Of a stretch of DNA of 53,435 nt, positions 1 to 12,054 are shown one piece after another (position 1 is the stretch's first letter; each line of letters starts with the position of its first letter). The notes below the pieces were generated by a model. That model did no database searches. It had not been told where the DNA came from and saw nothing but the letters and a program-made list of their open reading frames with translations. The stretch is from Phycisphaerales bacterium (GTDB lineage: Bacteria > Planctomycetota > Phycisphaerae > Phycisphaerales > UBA1924). The DNA is taken from assembly GCA_022072615.1 (NCBI GenBank), contig JAJVHS010000029.1, positions 1 through 53,435 of the forward strand, in the 5' to 3' direction. Both the position numbers and the translations under genes were made by a program.

Positions 1-134
1 CGGGCACGCGCGCGGCATCCAGCCGCGGTTCATCAAGCCGACAGAGCGCCAGCCGCCCATCCTCCGGCAGCCGCCCGTCGCCCAGCCGCGGTGGCGGCGG
101 AGGCGGCCGCCGCGGCGGCGGTGGCAGGCGATGA
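1..134 (+). CDS. C-terminal tail of a Gly/Arg-rich protein, probably DUF3300 (partial)
   Basis: The frame starting at base 3 is open from the window edge to a TGA at 132-134. It encodes about 43 residues dominated by Ser, Arg and Gly, ending in glycine runs separated by Arg pairs. DUF3300 proteins characteristically end in such a tail and are commonly encoded just upstream of DUF2950 genes, which is exactly what follows here. The function of DUF3300 is unknown; it is usually an exported protein. The body of the gene is outside the window, so the call rests on tail composition plus neighbourhood only. The alternative is low-complexity GC-rich noncoding DNA. Confidence 0.45.
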   Translation, partial: GTRAASSRGSSSRQSASRPSSGSRPSPSRGGGGGGRRGGGGRR

Positions 135-183
135 CTCCGGACCATCAACGAGCACCCACCCACCAACATCTCGAGGAACCTCC

Positions 184-1101
184 ATGACCAGCCCGCACCT
201 CCCGATCACGCTCGTCCTCGCCGGAGCCCTTGGTCTCGCCGCCGGCGGCTGCCAGTCCCAGCGCACGTTTTCGAGTCCCGAAGAGGCCGCCTCCGCGCTC
301 GCCGCCGCCGCCGAGAACGAGAACACCGCGGAGCTCCGAGCCATCTTCGGCCCGCGCACCAACGAGCTGCGTTCCGGTGATCCCGACGCCGACCGCGTGG
401 ACATCGCCTCCTTCCGGCGGCAGATCGCCCAGTCGCGCTCCATCGAGCTCGACGGCGACGACGTCGCCATCATCAACATCGGCGCCGATCAGTGGCCGTT
501 CGCCGTCCCGGTCGTCAAGCAGGACGACGGCGACTGGATGTTCGACACCGACGCCGGGATCGAGGAAATCGAGAACCGCCGCATCGGCCGCAACGAGCTC
601 ACGGTCATCTCCGCCTGCATCGCCGTCTTCGTCGCCCAGGACGAGTACCGGTCGATGGACCGCGACGGCGACGGGGTGTTCGAGTACGCCGACCGCCTCC
701 TGAGCACGCCCGGAACACGCGACGGCCTGTACTGGGAATCGCCCGGCGGCCTGGACCCCTCCCCCATAGGCCCGGCGCTCGCCATGGCCTCGGTTCGGAC
801 CGACGACAAGGGCGAGCGCATCCCCTACGCCGGGTACCGCTTCAGGCTGCTCGAGTGCCAGGGACCGTCAGCCCCGGGCGGCATGAGGGACTACCGCGAC
901 AACGGCAACCTGGTGAACGGATGGGCGGTGCTCGCATGGCCCGATCAGTGGGACCGCACCGGCGTCAAATCGTTCCTGGTGAGCGCCCACGGCGTGATGT
1001 ACGAGGCGGATCTCGGACCCGACACAAGCCAGGTCGTCACCGCCTTCACCTGCTTCGATCCATCGGATGAATGGACGGTTGTGAACCTCAGCGAAGATTG
1101 A
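184..1101 (+). CDS. DUF2950 family lipoprotein
   Basis: A 305-residue protein. The first 23 residues form a lipoprotein signal: a hydrophobic stretch, then LAAGGC with the lipidated Cys at position 23, so it is predicted to be anchored to a membrane facing the periplasm. After it come the DUF2950 hallmarks: an FSSPEEAASAL start, a helical segment on residues 35-50, and a C-terminal half rich in Gly, Tyr and Trp (GYRFRLL, NGWAVLAWP). The biochemical role of the family is unknown. The ATG at 184 is preferred over an upstream in-frame start at 91 because it begins the signal peptide and has GAGG about 8 nt before it. The preceding frame is probably a DUF3300 gene, a recurrent partner. Confidence 0.85.
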   Translation: MTSPHLPITLVLAGALGLAAGGCQSQRTFSSPEEAASALAAAAENENTAELRAIFGPRTNELRSGDPDADRVDIASFRRQIAQSRSIELDGDDVAIINIGADQWPFAVPVVKQDDGDWMFDTDAGIEEIENRRIGRNELTVISACIAVFVAQDEYRSMDRDGDGVFEYADRLLSTPGTRDGLYWESPGGLDPSPIGPALAMASVRTDDKGERIPYAGYRFRLLECQGPSAPGGMRDYRDNGNLVNGWAVLAWPDQWDRTGVKSFLVSAHGVMYEADLGPDTSQVVTAFTCFDPSDEWTVVNLSED

Positions 1102-1177
1102 CCGCGGCGACTCATCCCACCCGGCCGACCGCGGCAAGACAATTGACCTTCCGGCGGGAGAAACACGGAGAAGCACC

Positions 1178-1825
1178 ATGACCACCACCCCGACCCAGCT
1201 CGCCGACCGCATCAAGGCGGAATTCGACTCACGCCGCCAGCGCATCGAGAAAGCCGAGCACGAGCGCGTCGCCGACGCGCAGGCCAAGGAGAAGCGCGTC
1301 GAGCAGTTCGTCAAGACCTGCGACAGCCTCCAGGAAATCTGGCGGCCGCGCCTGGAGGAGTTCGCGAAGCAGTTCGGCGAACAGATCACCGTCAAGCCCA
1401 ACATCACGCCCGCGCTCCGCGAAGCCAAGGTCATGTTCAACACCGACCTGGCGACCATGACCCTCACCCTCTCGGTCGCGCCCGACATGGACGTGACCAA
1501 GATGGTGGTCGAGTCGGACCTCTTGATCCTGCCCATCCTCTTCGAGTACGACCGCCATGCCCGGCTGGAAATGCCGCTCGACAAGATCGACCGCGACGCC
1601 CTCGCCCGCTGGATCGACGACCGCCTCGTCGCGTGCGTGAAGGCCTACCTGTCGATCCATGACAACCAGTTCTACCTCAAGCGGGCCATGGTCGAGGACC
1701 CGGAAACCAAGACCAAGCTCCTCCCCGCGGAGGCCGCCGCTCGACTCGAGCACAACGGGCACACGTACTACTTCGCCACCGACGAATCGTGCAGGCAGTT
1801 CAAGGAGAAGCATCAGATCAAGTGA
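1178..1825 (+). CDS. YHS-like domain protein with coiled-coil N-terminus
   Basis: A 215-residue soluble protein with no signal peptide or membrane segment. Residues 1-60 are strongly charged and helical, probably coiled coil. Residues 70-160 form a mixed alpha/beta region I do not recognise. Residues 170-215 resemble a YHS domain (DPETKTKLLPAEAA, then GHTYYFATDESCRQF). In classical YHS domains a Cys pair and a later Cys bind metal. Here the first pair is missing and the usual FC is FA; only the last Cys remains, so metal binding is doubtful. The ATG at 1178 has GGAG 7 nt upstream. It lies between DUF2950 and DUF4239 genes on the same strand with gaps near 80-115 nt. Role unknown. Confidence 0.7.
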   Translation: MTTTPTQLADRIKAEFDSRRQRIEKAEHERVADAQAKEKRVEQFVKTCDSLQEIWRPRLEEFAKQFGEQITVKPNITPALREAKVMFNTDLATMTLTLSVAPDMDVTKMVVESDLLILPILFEYDRHARLEMPLDKIDRDALARWIDDRLVACVKAYLSIHDNQFYLKRAMVEDPETKTKLLPAEAAARLEHNGHTYYFATDESCRQFKEKHQIK

Positions 1826-1940
1826 TGCTCGATCGCGGGTCGTTCCGGGGCCGGCCATCACGGCCGCGAAGTGGGTGCAGTCACGGCGTGGCCGGCGGCT
1901 CGCAGGTCCGCCCCGGCGCCGTGGAGCCGAAGGAGCTCCG

Positions 1941-2726
1941 ATGACCGGCGACATCCAGGACGTGCTCTCCGGCGTGGCGCTCTTCGTTGCGCTCGTCGCC
2001 GCGCTGGAGTCCGGGTACAGGCTCGGTCAGCGAGCCGCCGACGAGGGAGACACCAGGGGCGCGGGCCAGGTCGGCGCCATCCAGGGCGCCATGCTCGGTC
2101 TGCTCGGACTGCTGCTGGGCTTCAGCTTCGCCGCCGCCGGAGCACGCTTCCTCGAGCGCCAGGACCTCATCGTTTCTGAAGCCAACGCGATCGGGACCGC
2201 CTACTACCGAGCCGAGCTTCTCGACGACCCCCACCGCTCCGATCTGCGCCGCGCGCTCGCCGAGTACACCCGCGACCGGCTCAACATCGCTTCGCGCATC
2301 CGCGACGGTTTGAGCGACGCCGACCATGCCCGGGTCGGCGCATACCACGCTCACATGTGGAACGCAGCCCGGGCCGGCGTCGAACTGAAGCCCGCCTTCG
2401 CGCTGGCGGTGCTGGACCCTGTCAACAGCGTCATCGATCTCCACACGACCCGTCTGGCCGCCAGCAACAAGCACGTGCCCGGGCCCGTGATCTGGCTCCT
2501 GGTCGCTTGTTCGATGCTTTCCGTCGGTGTAATCGGGTACGGCTGCGGAACGTCCCGCCGCCGCCGTGCGCCCCTCAGCCTGTCGCTCGCGGCCCTCATC
2601 AGCTGCGCGCTGTGGCTCACCATCGACCTTGACCACCCCCGGGCCGGCCTCCTGCAGCTCAGCGATGCCCCGCTCGAGGCGCTGCGGTTGCACGTCGAAG
2701 CCACCCCGCCCGCGATGGGCGGCTAA
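1941..2726 (+). CDS. DUF4239 (bestrophin-like) membrane protein
   Basis: A 261-residue integral membrane protein. One transmembrane helix lies near the N-terminus (about 8-25) and a second at about 50-72 (AMLGLLGLLLGFSFAAAGARF). A long soluble helical region with the EANAIGTAYYRAELL motif follows, and two closely spaced C-terminal helices sit at about 175-225. This two-plus-two arrangement with the ExNAIGTAxxR motif is the DUF4239 / bestrophin-like pattern. Function is unknown; an anion-channel-like role has been suggested from fold similarity only. AAGGAG at 1930-1935, 5 nt before the ATG, fixes the start and rejects a longer upstream reading. Confidence 0.8.
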   Translation: MTGDIQDVLSGVALFVALVAALESGYRLGQRAADEGDTRGAGQVGAIQGAMLGLLGLLLGFSFAAAGARFLERQDLIVSEANAIGTAYYRAELLDDPHRSDLRRALAEYTRDRLNIASRIRDGLSDADHARVGAYHAHMWNAARAGVELKPAFALAVLDPVNSVIDLHTTRLAASNKHVPGPVIWLLVACSMLSVGVIGYGCGTSRRRRAPLSLSLAALISCALWLTIDLDHPRAGLLQLSDAPLEALRLHVEATPPAMGG

Positions 2727-2847
2727 TCCGGACTTCAAGACCTTTATTTCAGAGCATCTGCCCTACCTCCCGGTTGGGATCAGTACTCAGCGGCCAGAAA
2801 GTGCCTTTTCGGGTCCAAAATACCACCCGAGAATCTTCTTTCCTCGC

Positions 2848-2877
2848 TTGAAAGCGGATCTGCTCCTCATCTATTAT
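2848..2877 (+). promoter_or_regulatory. Probable sigma70-type promoter of the pnt operon
   Basis: TTGAAA at 2848-2853 and TATTAT at 2872-2877 are separated by 18 nt in an unusually AT-rich gap between the DUF4239 stop and pntAA. The predicted leader is about 55 nt. The match is good for both boxes, but no transcript data exist. Confidence 0.5.
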
Positions 2878-2938
2878 GCGGTGCGGGCGCTCGCCCGCCG
2901 TGAACACGCCGTGGCTTTGCTCTCAGGCGAGGTACCCG

Positions 2939-4102
2939 ATGCAACTTGCCGTTCTCAAAGAACTCGCCCCCGGTGAAAGGCGAGTCTCGCTCGTTCCTGA
3001 ATCGGTCAAAAAGCTCATTCAGGCAGGGTTCCGCGTGGTCGTTGAAGCCGGCGCCGGTGATTCGGCCTATTTCGCCGACCGCCAGTACCTCGACGCAGGC
3101 GCGACCATCGAACGCAACCTCCAGGAGCTCTTCGCCAAGTCCGACTGCATCCTCAAGGTCGGGATCCCGCTGACCGGCGAGGGGGCCCCGCGCGACGAGG
3201 TCGCCATGATGCGATCGGGCCAGATGCTCCTGACCTCGCTGATGCCGACCCGCAACCCCGCCGTGGTCGCGGCCCTCAACGAGCGCGGCGTCACCGCCCT
3301 CTCGACCGACACCATCCCCAGGACCACCCGCGCCCAGGCGATGGACACCCTCTCGGCAATGGCCAACATCGCCGGCTACAAGGGCGCCCTGATCGCGGCG
3401 ATGGAGCTCAGCCGCTACGTCCCCATGCTCACCACCGCGGCGGGCACCATCCTCCCCGCGAAGTTCTTCGTCATCGGCGCCGGCGTCGCCGGCCTCCAGG
3501 CGATCGCGACCTCGCGCCGCATCGGCGCCGCCGTCGCGGGCACCGACGTGCGGCCCGAAGTCAAGGAGCAGATCGAGAGCGTCGGCGCCAAGTACGTCGG
3601 CATCCAGCTCAAGGGAACCGCCTCGGCCGGCGGCGGCTACGCGGCCGAGCTCACCGAGGAAGACAAGGCAAAGCAGCGCAAGTTGCTCGCCGAGCAGTGC
3701 GCCATCTCCAACGCCGTCATCACCACCGCGCTCATCCGCGGCGTCCACGCGCCCAAGCTCATCAGCGCCCAGATCGTCCACCGCATGAAGCCCGGGTCGG
3801 TCATCGTCGACCTCGCCGCCGAGGGCGGCGGCAACTGCGAGCTCTCCGTCCCCGGCCAGACGGTCGAGGAGAACGGCGTGAAGATCGTCGCGCCCCTCAA
3901 CCTCCCCTCTTCCATGCCCAGCGACGCCAGCATGCTCTGGTCGCGCAACGTCTTCAACTTCCTCACGACCTTCTGGAAGGACAAGGCGTTCAAGCTCGAT
4001 CTCGAGGACGAGATCATGCGGGGCGCCGTCATCACCCACCAGTCGTCCATCGTCCATCCCTGGGCCAAGGAGGCCGTCGCCGCCCTTGCCGTCAACGCCT
4101 GA
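2939..4102 (+). CDS. pntAA: NAD(P) transhydrogenase subunit alpha part 1 (NAD-binding)
   Basis: A 387-residue cytosolic NAD(H)-binding domain I of proton-translocating transhydrogenase, which couples hydride transfer from NADH to NADP+ with inward proton movement. It opens with the family signature (LKELAPGERRVSLVPESV). A Rossmann nucleotide site is at about 180-200 (VIGAGVAGLQAIATSRRIGA, followed by GTDVRP). The length matches the split alpha-1 subunit of Rhodospirillum-type enzymes rather than the fused E. coli PntA. The ATG at 2939 begins the conserved N-terminus; in-frame codons upstream lack family similarity. pntAB and pntB follow on the same strand. Confidence 0.95.
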   Translation: MQLAVLKELAPGERRVSLVPESVKKLIQAGFRVVVEAGAGDSAYFADRQYLDAGATIERNLQELFAKSDCILKVGIPLTGEGAPRDEVAMMRSGQMLLTSLMPTRNPAVVAALNERGVTALSTDTIPRTTRAQAMDTLSAMANIAGYKGALIAAMELSRYVPMLTTAAGTILPAKFFVIGAGVAGLQAIATSRRIGAAVAGTDVRPEVKEQIESVGAKYVGIQLKGTASAGGGYAAELTEEDKAKQRKLLAEQCAISNAVITTALIRGVHAPKLISAQIVHRMKPGSVIVDLAAEGGGNCELSVPGQTVEENGVKIVAPLNLPSSMPSDASMLWSRNVFNFLTTFWKDKAFKLDLEDEIMRGAVITHQSSIVHPWAKEAVAALAVNA

Positions 4103-4131
4103 CCTGAGCCGTCCCTGAAAGGAGTCCGCCC

Positions 4132-4563
4132 GTGCGATGCCCGGTGCCGATCCGAACGCTCACCGCCCTCTGCGCGACCGCCGCGTGCTCGGCGTCCGCC
4201 CTTGCCGCTCCCCAGGAGGCCGACCCCGCCGCCGCGGCGGCGCCGGCCCACGGCGGTGAATCGCTCGACTACATCTCCATGCTCTTCGTGTTCATGCTCG
4301 CGACCTTCATCGGCATCGGCGTGATCCGCCGCGTGTCGCGCCTGCTGCACACGCCGCTGATGTCCCTCACCAACGCCATCTCCGCCATCGCCGTCGTCGG
4401 GTCGATCATGATCGCCGGCGGCGAGCACTACCCCACGCCCATCCGCGTCCTGGGCGCCATCGCCCTCTTCGCCTCCATGACCAACATCATCAGCGGCTTC
4501 CTGATCACCAACCGCATGCTCAAGATGTTCAAGACCGCGCCGCAGGAAGGGGGCCACTCATGA
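4132..4563 (+). CDS. pntAB: NAD(P) transhydrogenase subunit alpha part 2 (membrane)
   Basis: A 143-residue membrane subunit contributing to the proton channel of transhydrogenase domain II. Residues 1-26 look like a cleavable signal peptide (a Cys/Ala-rich hydrophobic run ending ALAAPQ), followed by an Ala/Pro linker. About three transmembrane helices follow at 50-70, 80-100 and 105-125. Most split PntAB proteins lack such a signal-like start, so either it is an extra leader or it acts as a first membrane segment. The GTG at 4132 is chosen because AAAGGAG at 4118-4124 lies 7 nt upstream. Its stop overlaps the pntB start (ATGA), indicating translational coupling. Confidence 0.9.
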   Translation: MRCPVPIRTLTALCATAACSASALAAPQEADPAAAAAPAHGGESLDYISMLFVFMLATFIGIGVIRRVSRLLHTPLMSLTNAISAIAVVGSIMIAGGEHYPTPIRVLGAIALFASMTNIISGFLITNRMLKMFKTAPQEGGHS

Positions 4564-5993
4564 GCACCGCCACCATGCTCATCGGCGTCGCCTACGTCCT
4601 CTCCACCGCTCTCTTCATCCTCTCCCTCCACTGGCTGAGCGACCCCAAGACCTCGCGCAAGGGCGTCATGTCCGGCATCGTCGCGATGGCGATCGCCATC
4701 GTCGCCACCTGGCTCCGCCCCGACATCTCCCACCACACCGACATCTCGCGTCACCTGTGGGTCATCATCCCCATCGCCCTGGCCATCTGGCCGGGCGTGT
4801 GGCTCTCGCTGGTCCCGATCACCGCCGTCCCCCAGCGGACCGCGCTCTCCCACGCCTTCGGCGGCCTCGCCGCGGGCCTGGTCGGAACCGCCGAGTACTT
4901 CTACTGGTTCTACCACGAGCCCAGCTCCTTCACGACCTTCCGCATGGTCGCCATCGTCGCCGAGATCGTCCTGGGGTACCTCACCTTCACCGGCAGCCTC
5001 ATCGCCGCCGCCAAGCTCCAGGAGATCAAGTGGATCCCGCAGCGGCCGTGGGTCTACCCCGGGCAGAACATCGTCAACCTGCTCGCGCTGGGCGCCGCCA
5101 TCGTCCTGGGCGCGATCCTCATCGTCAACCCCTCCGCCGACTGGGCCCCCTACGCCTTCGCCGCGGTCATCTTCCTGGCGCTCAACTTCGGGTGGATGCT
5201 CGTCATGCCGATCGGCGGCGCCGACATGCCCACCGTGATCGCCATCCTCAACGCCTACGCGGGCCTCTCGGCCGTCGCCATGGGCTTCGTCCTCGATAAC
5301 AAGCTCCTCATCACCGCCGGCGCGCTCGACGGCTCCAGCGGCCTCATCCTCTCCATCATCATGTGCAAGGCCATGAACCGCTCCTTCGCCAACGTGCTCT
5401 TCGGCGCGTTCGGCCAGGTCCAGCAGTCCAAGGCCGGCGGCGAGCAGAAGTCCTACAAGGCCGACACCCCCGAGAACGCCGCGTCCATGATGGAGCAGGC
5501 CTCCAGCGTCGTCATCGTCCCCGGCTACGGCATGGCCGTCGCCCAGGCGCAGCACCGCGTCCGCGAGCTCTACGACCAGCTCACCAAGCGCGGCGTCTCC
5601 GTCAAGTTCGCCATTCACCCCGTCGCCGGCCGCATGCCCGGGCACATGAACGTCCTGCTCGCCGAGTCCGAGATCCCCTATTCCGACCTGGTCGACATGT
5701 CGGAGATCAACGGCGAGATGGGCCAGTGCGACGTGTGCCTGGTCCTGGGCGCCAACGACGTCGTCAACCCGGCCGCGCGCTACGACAAGACCAGCCCCAT
5801 CTACGGCATGCCCATCATCGATGCCGACAAGGCCAGGACCGTCTTCGCCATCAAGCGCAGCAAGAACCCCGGCTTTGCCGGCATCGACAACGAACTTTAC
5901 TTCCTGGACAAGACCTGGATGCTCTTCGGCGACGCCAAGGCCGTCGTCGGCGAACTGGTCAAGAACCTCCAGGGCGAGAACGGGATGCACTGA
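4560..5993 (+). CDS. pntB: NAD(P) transhydrogenase subunit beta
   Basis: A 477-residue protein. The N-terminal two thirds hold about eight to nine transmembrane helices forming the proton pathway; residues from about 300 form the NADP(H)-binding domain III. The domain III signature is clear: VVIVPGYGMAVAQAQH (a GxGxxA/V-type dinucleotide loop), then FAIHPVAGRMPGHMNVLLAE, then GANDVVNP, then a C-terminal KRS with GFAGIDN. The protein completes the three-subunit enzyme, likely supplying NADPH from NADH and proton motive force. The start overlaps the pntAB stop by 4 nt. A GC-rich hairpin lies 50 nt past the stop. Confidence 0.95.
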   Translation: MSTATMLIGVAYVLSTALFILSLHWLSDPKTSRKGVMSGIVAMAIAIVATWLRPDISHHTDISRHLWVIIPIALAIWPGVWLSLVPITAVPQRTALSHAFGGLAAGLVGTAEYFYWFYHEPSSFTTFRMVAIVAEIVLGYLTFTGSLIAAAKLQEIKWIPQRPWVYPGQNIVNLLALGAAIVLGAILIVNPSADWAPYAFAAVIFLALNFGWMLVMPIGGADMPTVIAILNAYAGLSAVAMGFVLDNKLLITAGALDGSSGLILSIIMCKAMNRSFANVLFGAFGQVQQSKAGGEQKSYKADTPENAASMMEQASSVVIVPGYGMAVAQAQHRVRELYDQLTKRGVSVKFAIHPVAGRMPGHMNVLLAESEIPYSDLVDMSEINGEMGQCDVCLVLGANDVVNPAARYDKTSPIYGMPIIDADKARTVFAIKRSKNPGFAGIDNELYFLDKTWMLFGDAKAVVGELVKNLQGENGMH

Positions 5994-6041
5994 TCCGCTC
6001 CGATAGTTCGACGCTCCTCTTCATGTCCTCTCTCCTTCCAC

Positions 6042-6067
6042 GCGCCGAGGGCCACCGCCCTCGGCGC
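6042..6067 (+). terminator. Hairpin after pntB, possible terminator
   Basis: A perfect 10-bp inverted repeat (GCGCCGAGGG / CCCTCGGCGC) with a 6-nt loop lies about 50 nt after the pntB stop. No T-run follows, so it may be Rho-assisted or simply stabilise the 3' end. The convergent tyrosine phenol-lyase gene ends 124 nt further on. Confidence 0.4.
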
Positions 6068-6190
6068 TGCGTTCGGTACCGATCCGCCGCGCCGTCACGG
6101 GTTGCGAGCATTCGGGGCGCGCAAGACCCGCCGCCGAGCCGGTCGGCCCGCGCCGCGTCGTGAAGATGATCGTCGGTTGGGTGTGGCCCG

Positions 6191-9486
<3,296 letters not shown>

Positions 9487-9490
<4 letters not shown>

Positions 9491-10608
9491 GGCCTCAACG
9501 TCTGGTCCAGGGCAACGAGGCCTGCGCGCACGCGGCCCTCTACGCCGGCTGCAACTTCTACGCCGGCTACCCGATCACACCCAGCTCCGAGGTGATGGAG
9601 ATCCTCGCGCAGGAGATGCCCCGGCGCGGACGCGTCTTCATCCAGATGGAAGACGAGATCGCCTCCATCTCCGCCATCATCGGCGCGGCGTGGGGCGGCG
9701 CCCGCGTCCTGACCGCGACCAGCGGCCCGGGCTTCTCGCTCATGCAGGAAGGCCTCGGCTACGCGGCCATCACCGAGACCCCCTGCGTCATCGTCAACTG
9801 CCAGCGCTGGGGGCCCTCCACCGGCCAGCCCACCAAGGGCGCCCAGGGCGACGTGCTCCAGGCCATCTGGGGCACCCACGGCGACCACCCCGTCATCGTC
9901 CTCACCGCCTCCGCCGTGCGCGACGTCTTCGACATGACCGTCCGGGCCTTCAACCTCGCCGAGGAATACCGCGTCCCCGTCGTCCTCCTCATGGACGAGA
10001 TGGTCGCCCACATGCGCGAGAACATCGACTGGCCCGAGCCCGGCGAGATCCCCGTCTTCGAGCGCCGCAAGCCCGCCGATCCCGCCACCTTCAAACCCTT
10101 CGGCGGCGATGAGTTCGTTCCCTTCGGCACGGGCGCACGATTCCACGTCACCGGCCTCGCGCACGGCCCCGAGGGCTTCGCCGTCGCCGACGAGAACGCC
10201 GCCCGCGAGCTCAAGCGCATGGTCGGCAAGATCCGCGACAACGTCCTCAAGCTGACGATGGTCGACCGCTACCGCCTCGACGACGCCACCATCGCGCTGG
10301 TGGCCTACGGCATCACAAGCCGCCCGGCCCAGAGCGCCGTCGACCTCCTCCGCGACCAGGGCATCAAGGCGGGCTTGCTCAGCCTCAAGACCCTCTGGCC
10401 CTTCCCCGACGACGCCGTCCGCGAAGTGGCCCGGCGCGTCGAGACCATCGTCGTCCCCGAGCTGAACCTCGGCCAGCTTGTCCGCGAGATCGAGCGCTCC
10501 GCCGCGGGCATGTGCGGCGTCATCCACGTCGGCCGGGTCGACGGCCACCTCCTGACACCCACGCAGATCGCGCAGGGAGCCCTCCAGCAAGAGGCGGTGA
10601 GAGCATGA
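9487..10608 (+). CDS. korA: 2-oxoacid:ferredoxin oxidoreductase subunit alpha
   Basis: A 373-residue alpha subunit of a CoA-dependent 2-oxoacid:ferredoxin oxidoreductase. The YPITPSSEVMEILA motif near residue 20 and the thiamine-domain segment around GFSLMQEGLGYAAI are typical of KorA/VorA proteins. The C-terminal third (KAGLLSLKTLWPFPDD) matches the transketolase C-terminal-like domain. The enzyme decarboxylates a 2-oxoacid to its acyl-CoA and reduces ferredoxin; 2-oxoglutarate is the commonest substrate for this KorAB layout, but the substrate cannot be read from sequence alone. The ATG overlaps the previous stop as ATGA, and the next gene overlaps in the same way. Confidence 0.88.
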
Positions 10609-11435
10609 GCGAAGACTATCGCCGGTTCCTGAGACTCAACCAGTTGCCCCATGTCTGGTGCCCGGGCTGCGGCAACGGCATGATCGTCAAGTCCCTGCTC
10701 GAGGCCATCAACGAGCTCCGCCTCGACCAGGACCGCGTCGTCGTCGTCAGCGGCATCGGCTGCTCGGGACGCACGCCCTTCGTCCTCGACTTCAACACCA
10801 TGCACACGACGCACGGCCGGGCCATCGCTTTCGCGACCGGCATCAAGCTCGCCAACCCCGAGCTGCACGTGATCGTCGTCATGGGCGACGGCGACGCCTC
10901 CGCCATCGGCGGCAACCACTTCATCCACGCCTGCCGCCGCAACCTCGACCTCACCGCGCTTGTTTTCAACAACGGCATCTACGGCCTCACCGGCGGCCAG
11001 CTCGCGCCCACCACCCCCATGGGCAAGCGCAGCACCACCTCCCTGGGCGGCAGCATCGAGCCCGCCTTCGATCTCGTCCGCCTCGCCCTGGGCGCCGGCG
11101 CCGCCTTCGTCGCCCGCACCACCTCCTTCGACCACAAGCAGTGCACCTCGCTCATCAAGCGAGCCATCAGCCACCACGGCTTCGGCGTCGTCGACGTGCT
11201 CACCTCCTGCCCGACCTACTTCGGCCGCATGAACGACGTCGCCGAGCCCTACGACATGGTCCACTACCTCCGCGACACCAGCGCCCCCGCCCACGACTCC
11301 GCCTGCGACCACGGGCCGCCGCCCGATACCAGCCTCCTCCCCACCGGCATCTTCCGCGACGAGGAACGGCCCGATTACGCCGTTCTCTACCGTCAGAAGA
11401 TCGCGGCCGCCACCAGCGAAAGGCGAGCATCATGA
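10605..11435 (+). CDS. korB: 2-oxoacid:ferredoxin oxidoreductase subunit beta
   Basis: A 276-residue thiamine-diphosphate-binding subunit. WCPGCGNGMI near residue 18 is the conserved cysteine motif that ligates the proximal cluster in KorB-type subunits. VMGDGDASAIGGNHFI followed by NNGIYGLTGGQ is the ThDP/Mg binding signature (GDG...NN). The TPMGKRSTTS segment after it is typical of KorB. It works with the alpha subunit encoded immediately upstream; both ends overlap neighbours by 4 nt, so subunit stoichiometry is probably maintained by coupled translation. Confidence 0.9.
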   Translation: MSEDYRRFLRLNQLPHVWCPGCGNGMIVKSLLEAINELRLDQDRVVVVSGIGCSGRTPFVLDFNTMHTTHGRAIAFATGIKLANPELHVIVVMGDGDASAIGGNHFIHACRRNLDLTALVFNNGIYGLTGGQLAPTTPMGKRSTTSLGGSIEPAFDLVRLALGAGAAFVARTTSFDHKQCTSLIKRAISHHGFGVVDVLTSCPTYFGRMNDVAEPYDMVHYLRDTSAPAHDSACDHGPPPDTSLLPTGIFRDEERPDYAVLYRQKIAAATSERRAS

Positions 11436-12001
11436 AAGACCCGATCCAGGTTCGCTTCAGCGGCGCCGGCGGACAGGGACTCATCACCGCCGGCATCATC
11501 CTCGCCGAAGCCGCCATGCTCGAAGGACGAAACGTCGTCCAGACCCAGACCTACGGGCCCGAGGCCCGCCTGGGATCGAGCCGAGCCGAGGTCATCATCT
11601 CCTCCGGTCAGATCGCCTACCCCGAGGTGACCTCGCCCGACGTCCAGGTGTGCATGTCACCCGAGGCGGCCCGCAAGTACGCTCCGAAGACCGCCCCCGG
11701 GTCGCTCGTCGTGCTCGACTCCACCTGCGTCCGCGACGAGATCACGACTACCGGGCGGGTCGCCCGTCTGCCCATCACCCAGGCCGCCGTCGACCTGGGC
11801 AACAAGGTGGTCGCCAACGCGGTGGCGCTGGGCGTGGTCAACGCCCTCGCGGGGATCGTCTCTCACGAGAGCCTCGTCAAGGCCGTGGTCGCACGAGTCC
11901 CGCGCAAATACGCCGAACTCAACGAGCGCGCCCTGACCGTCGGCGCTGAACTCGCAACCTCCGCCGCCGAGTCCGCCGGCGCGCAGGCCGCCTCCTCCTG
12001 A
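11432..12001 (+). CDS. korC: 2-oxoacid:ferredoxin oxidoreductase subunit gamma
   Basis: A 189-residue gamma subunit. The N-terminus FSGAGGQGLITAGIILAEAA is the signature of this family, followed by TYGPEARLGSSRAEVIIS. Gamma subunits contact the CoA site and complete the heterotrimer. The last 15 residues are Ala/Ser-rich and probably disordered. It is the final gene of the four-gene operon; the next start is 53 nt away and has its own promoter-like hexamer, so it probably belongs to a separate unit. Confidence 0.9.
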   Translation: MKDPIQVRFSGAGGQGLITAGIILAEAAMLEGRNVVQTQTYGPEARLGSSRAEVIISSGQIAYPEVTSPDVQVCMSPEAARKYAPKTAPGSLVVLDSTCVRDEITTTGRVARLPITQAAVDLGNKVVANAVALGVVNALAGIVSHESLVKAVVARVPRKYAELNERALTVGAELATSAAESAGAQAASS

Positions 12002-12043
12002 TCGCGCCGCACATCACGCATGATCTTCACCGGCGCGTCGACC

Positions 12044-12049
12044 TACGCT
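12044..12049 (+). promoter_or_regulatory. -10-like hexamer abutting a VOC gene start
   Basis: TACGCT ends 5 nt before the ATG at 12055, and no Shine-Dalgarno sequence is present. If used as a -10 box the transcript would begin at or next to the start codon (leaderless). No convincing -35 is visible. Confidence 0.3.
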
Positions 12050-12054
12050 CGGCG

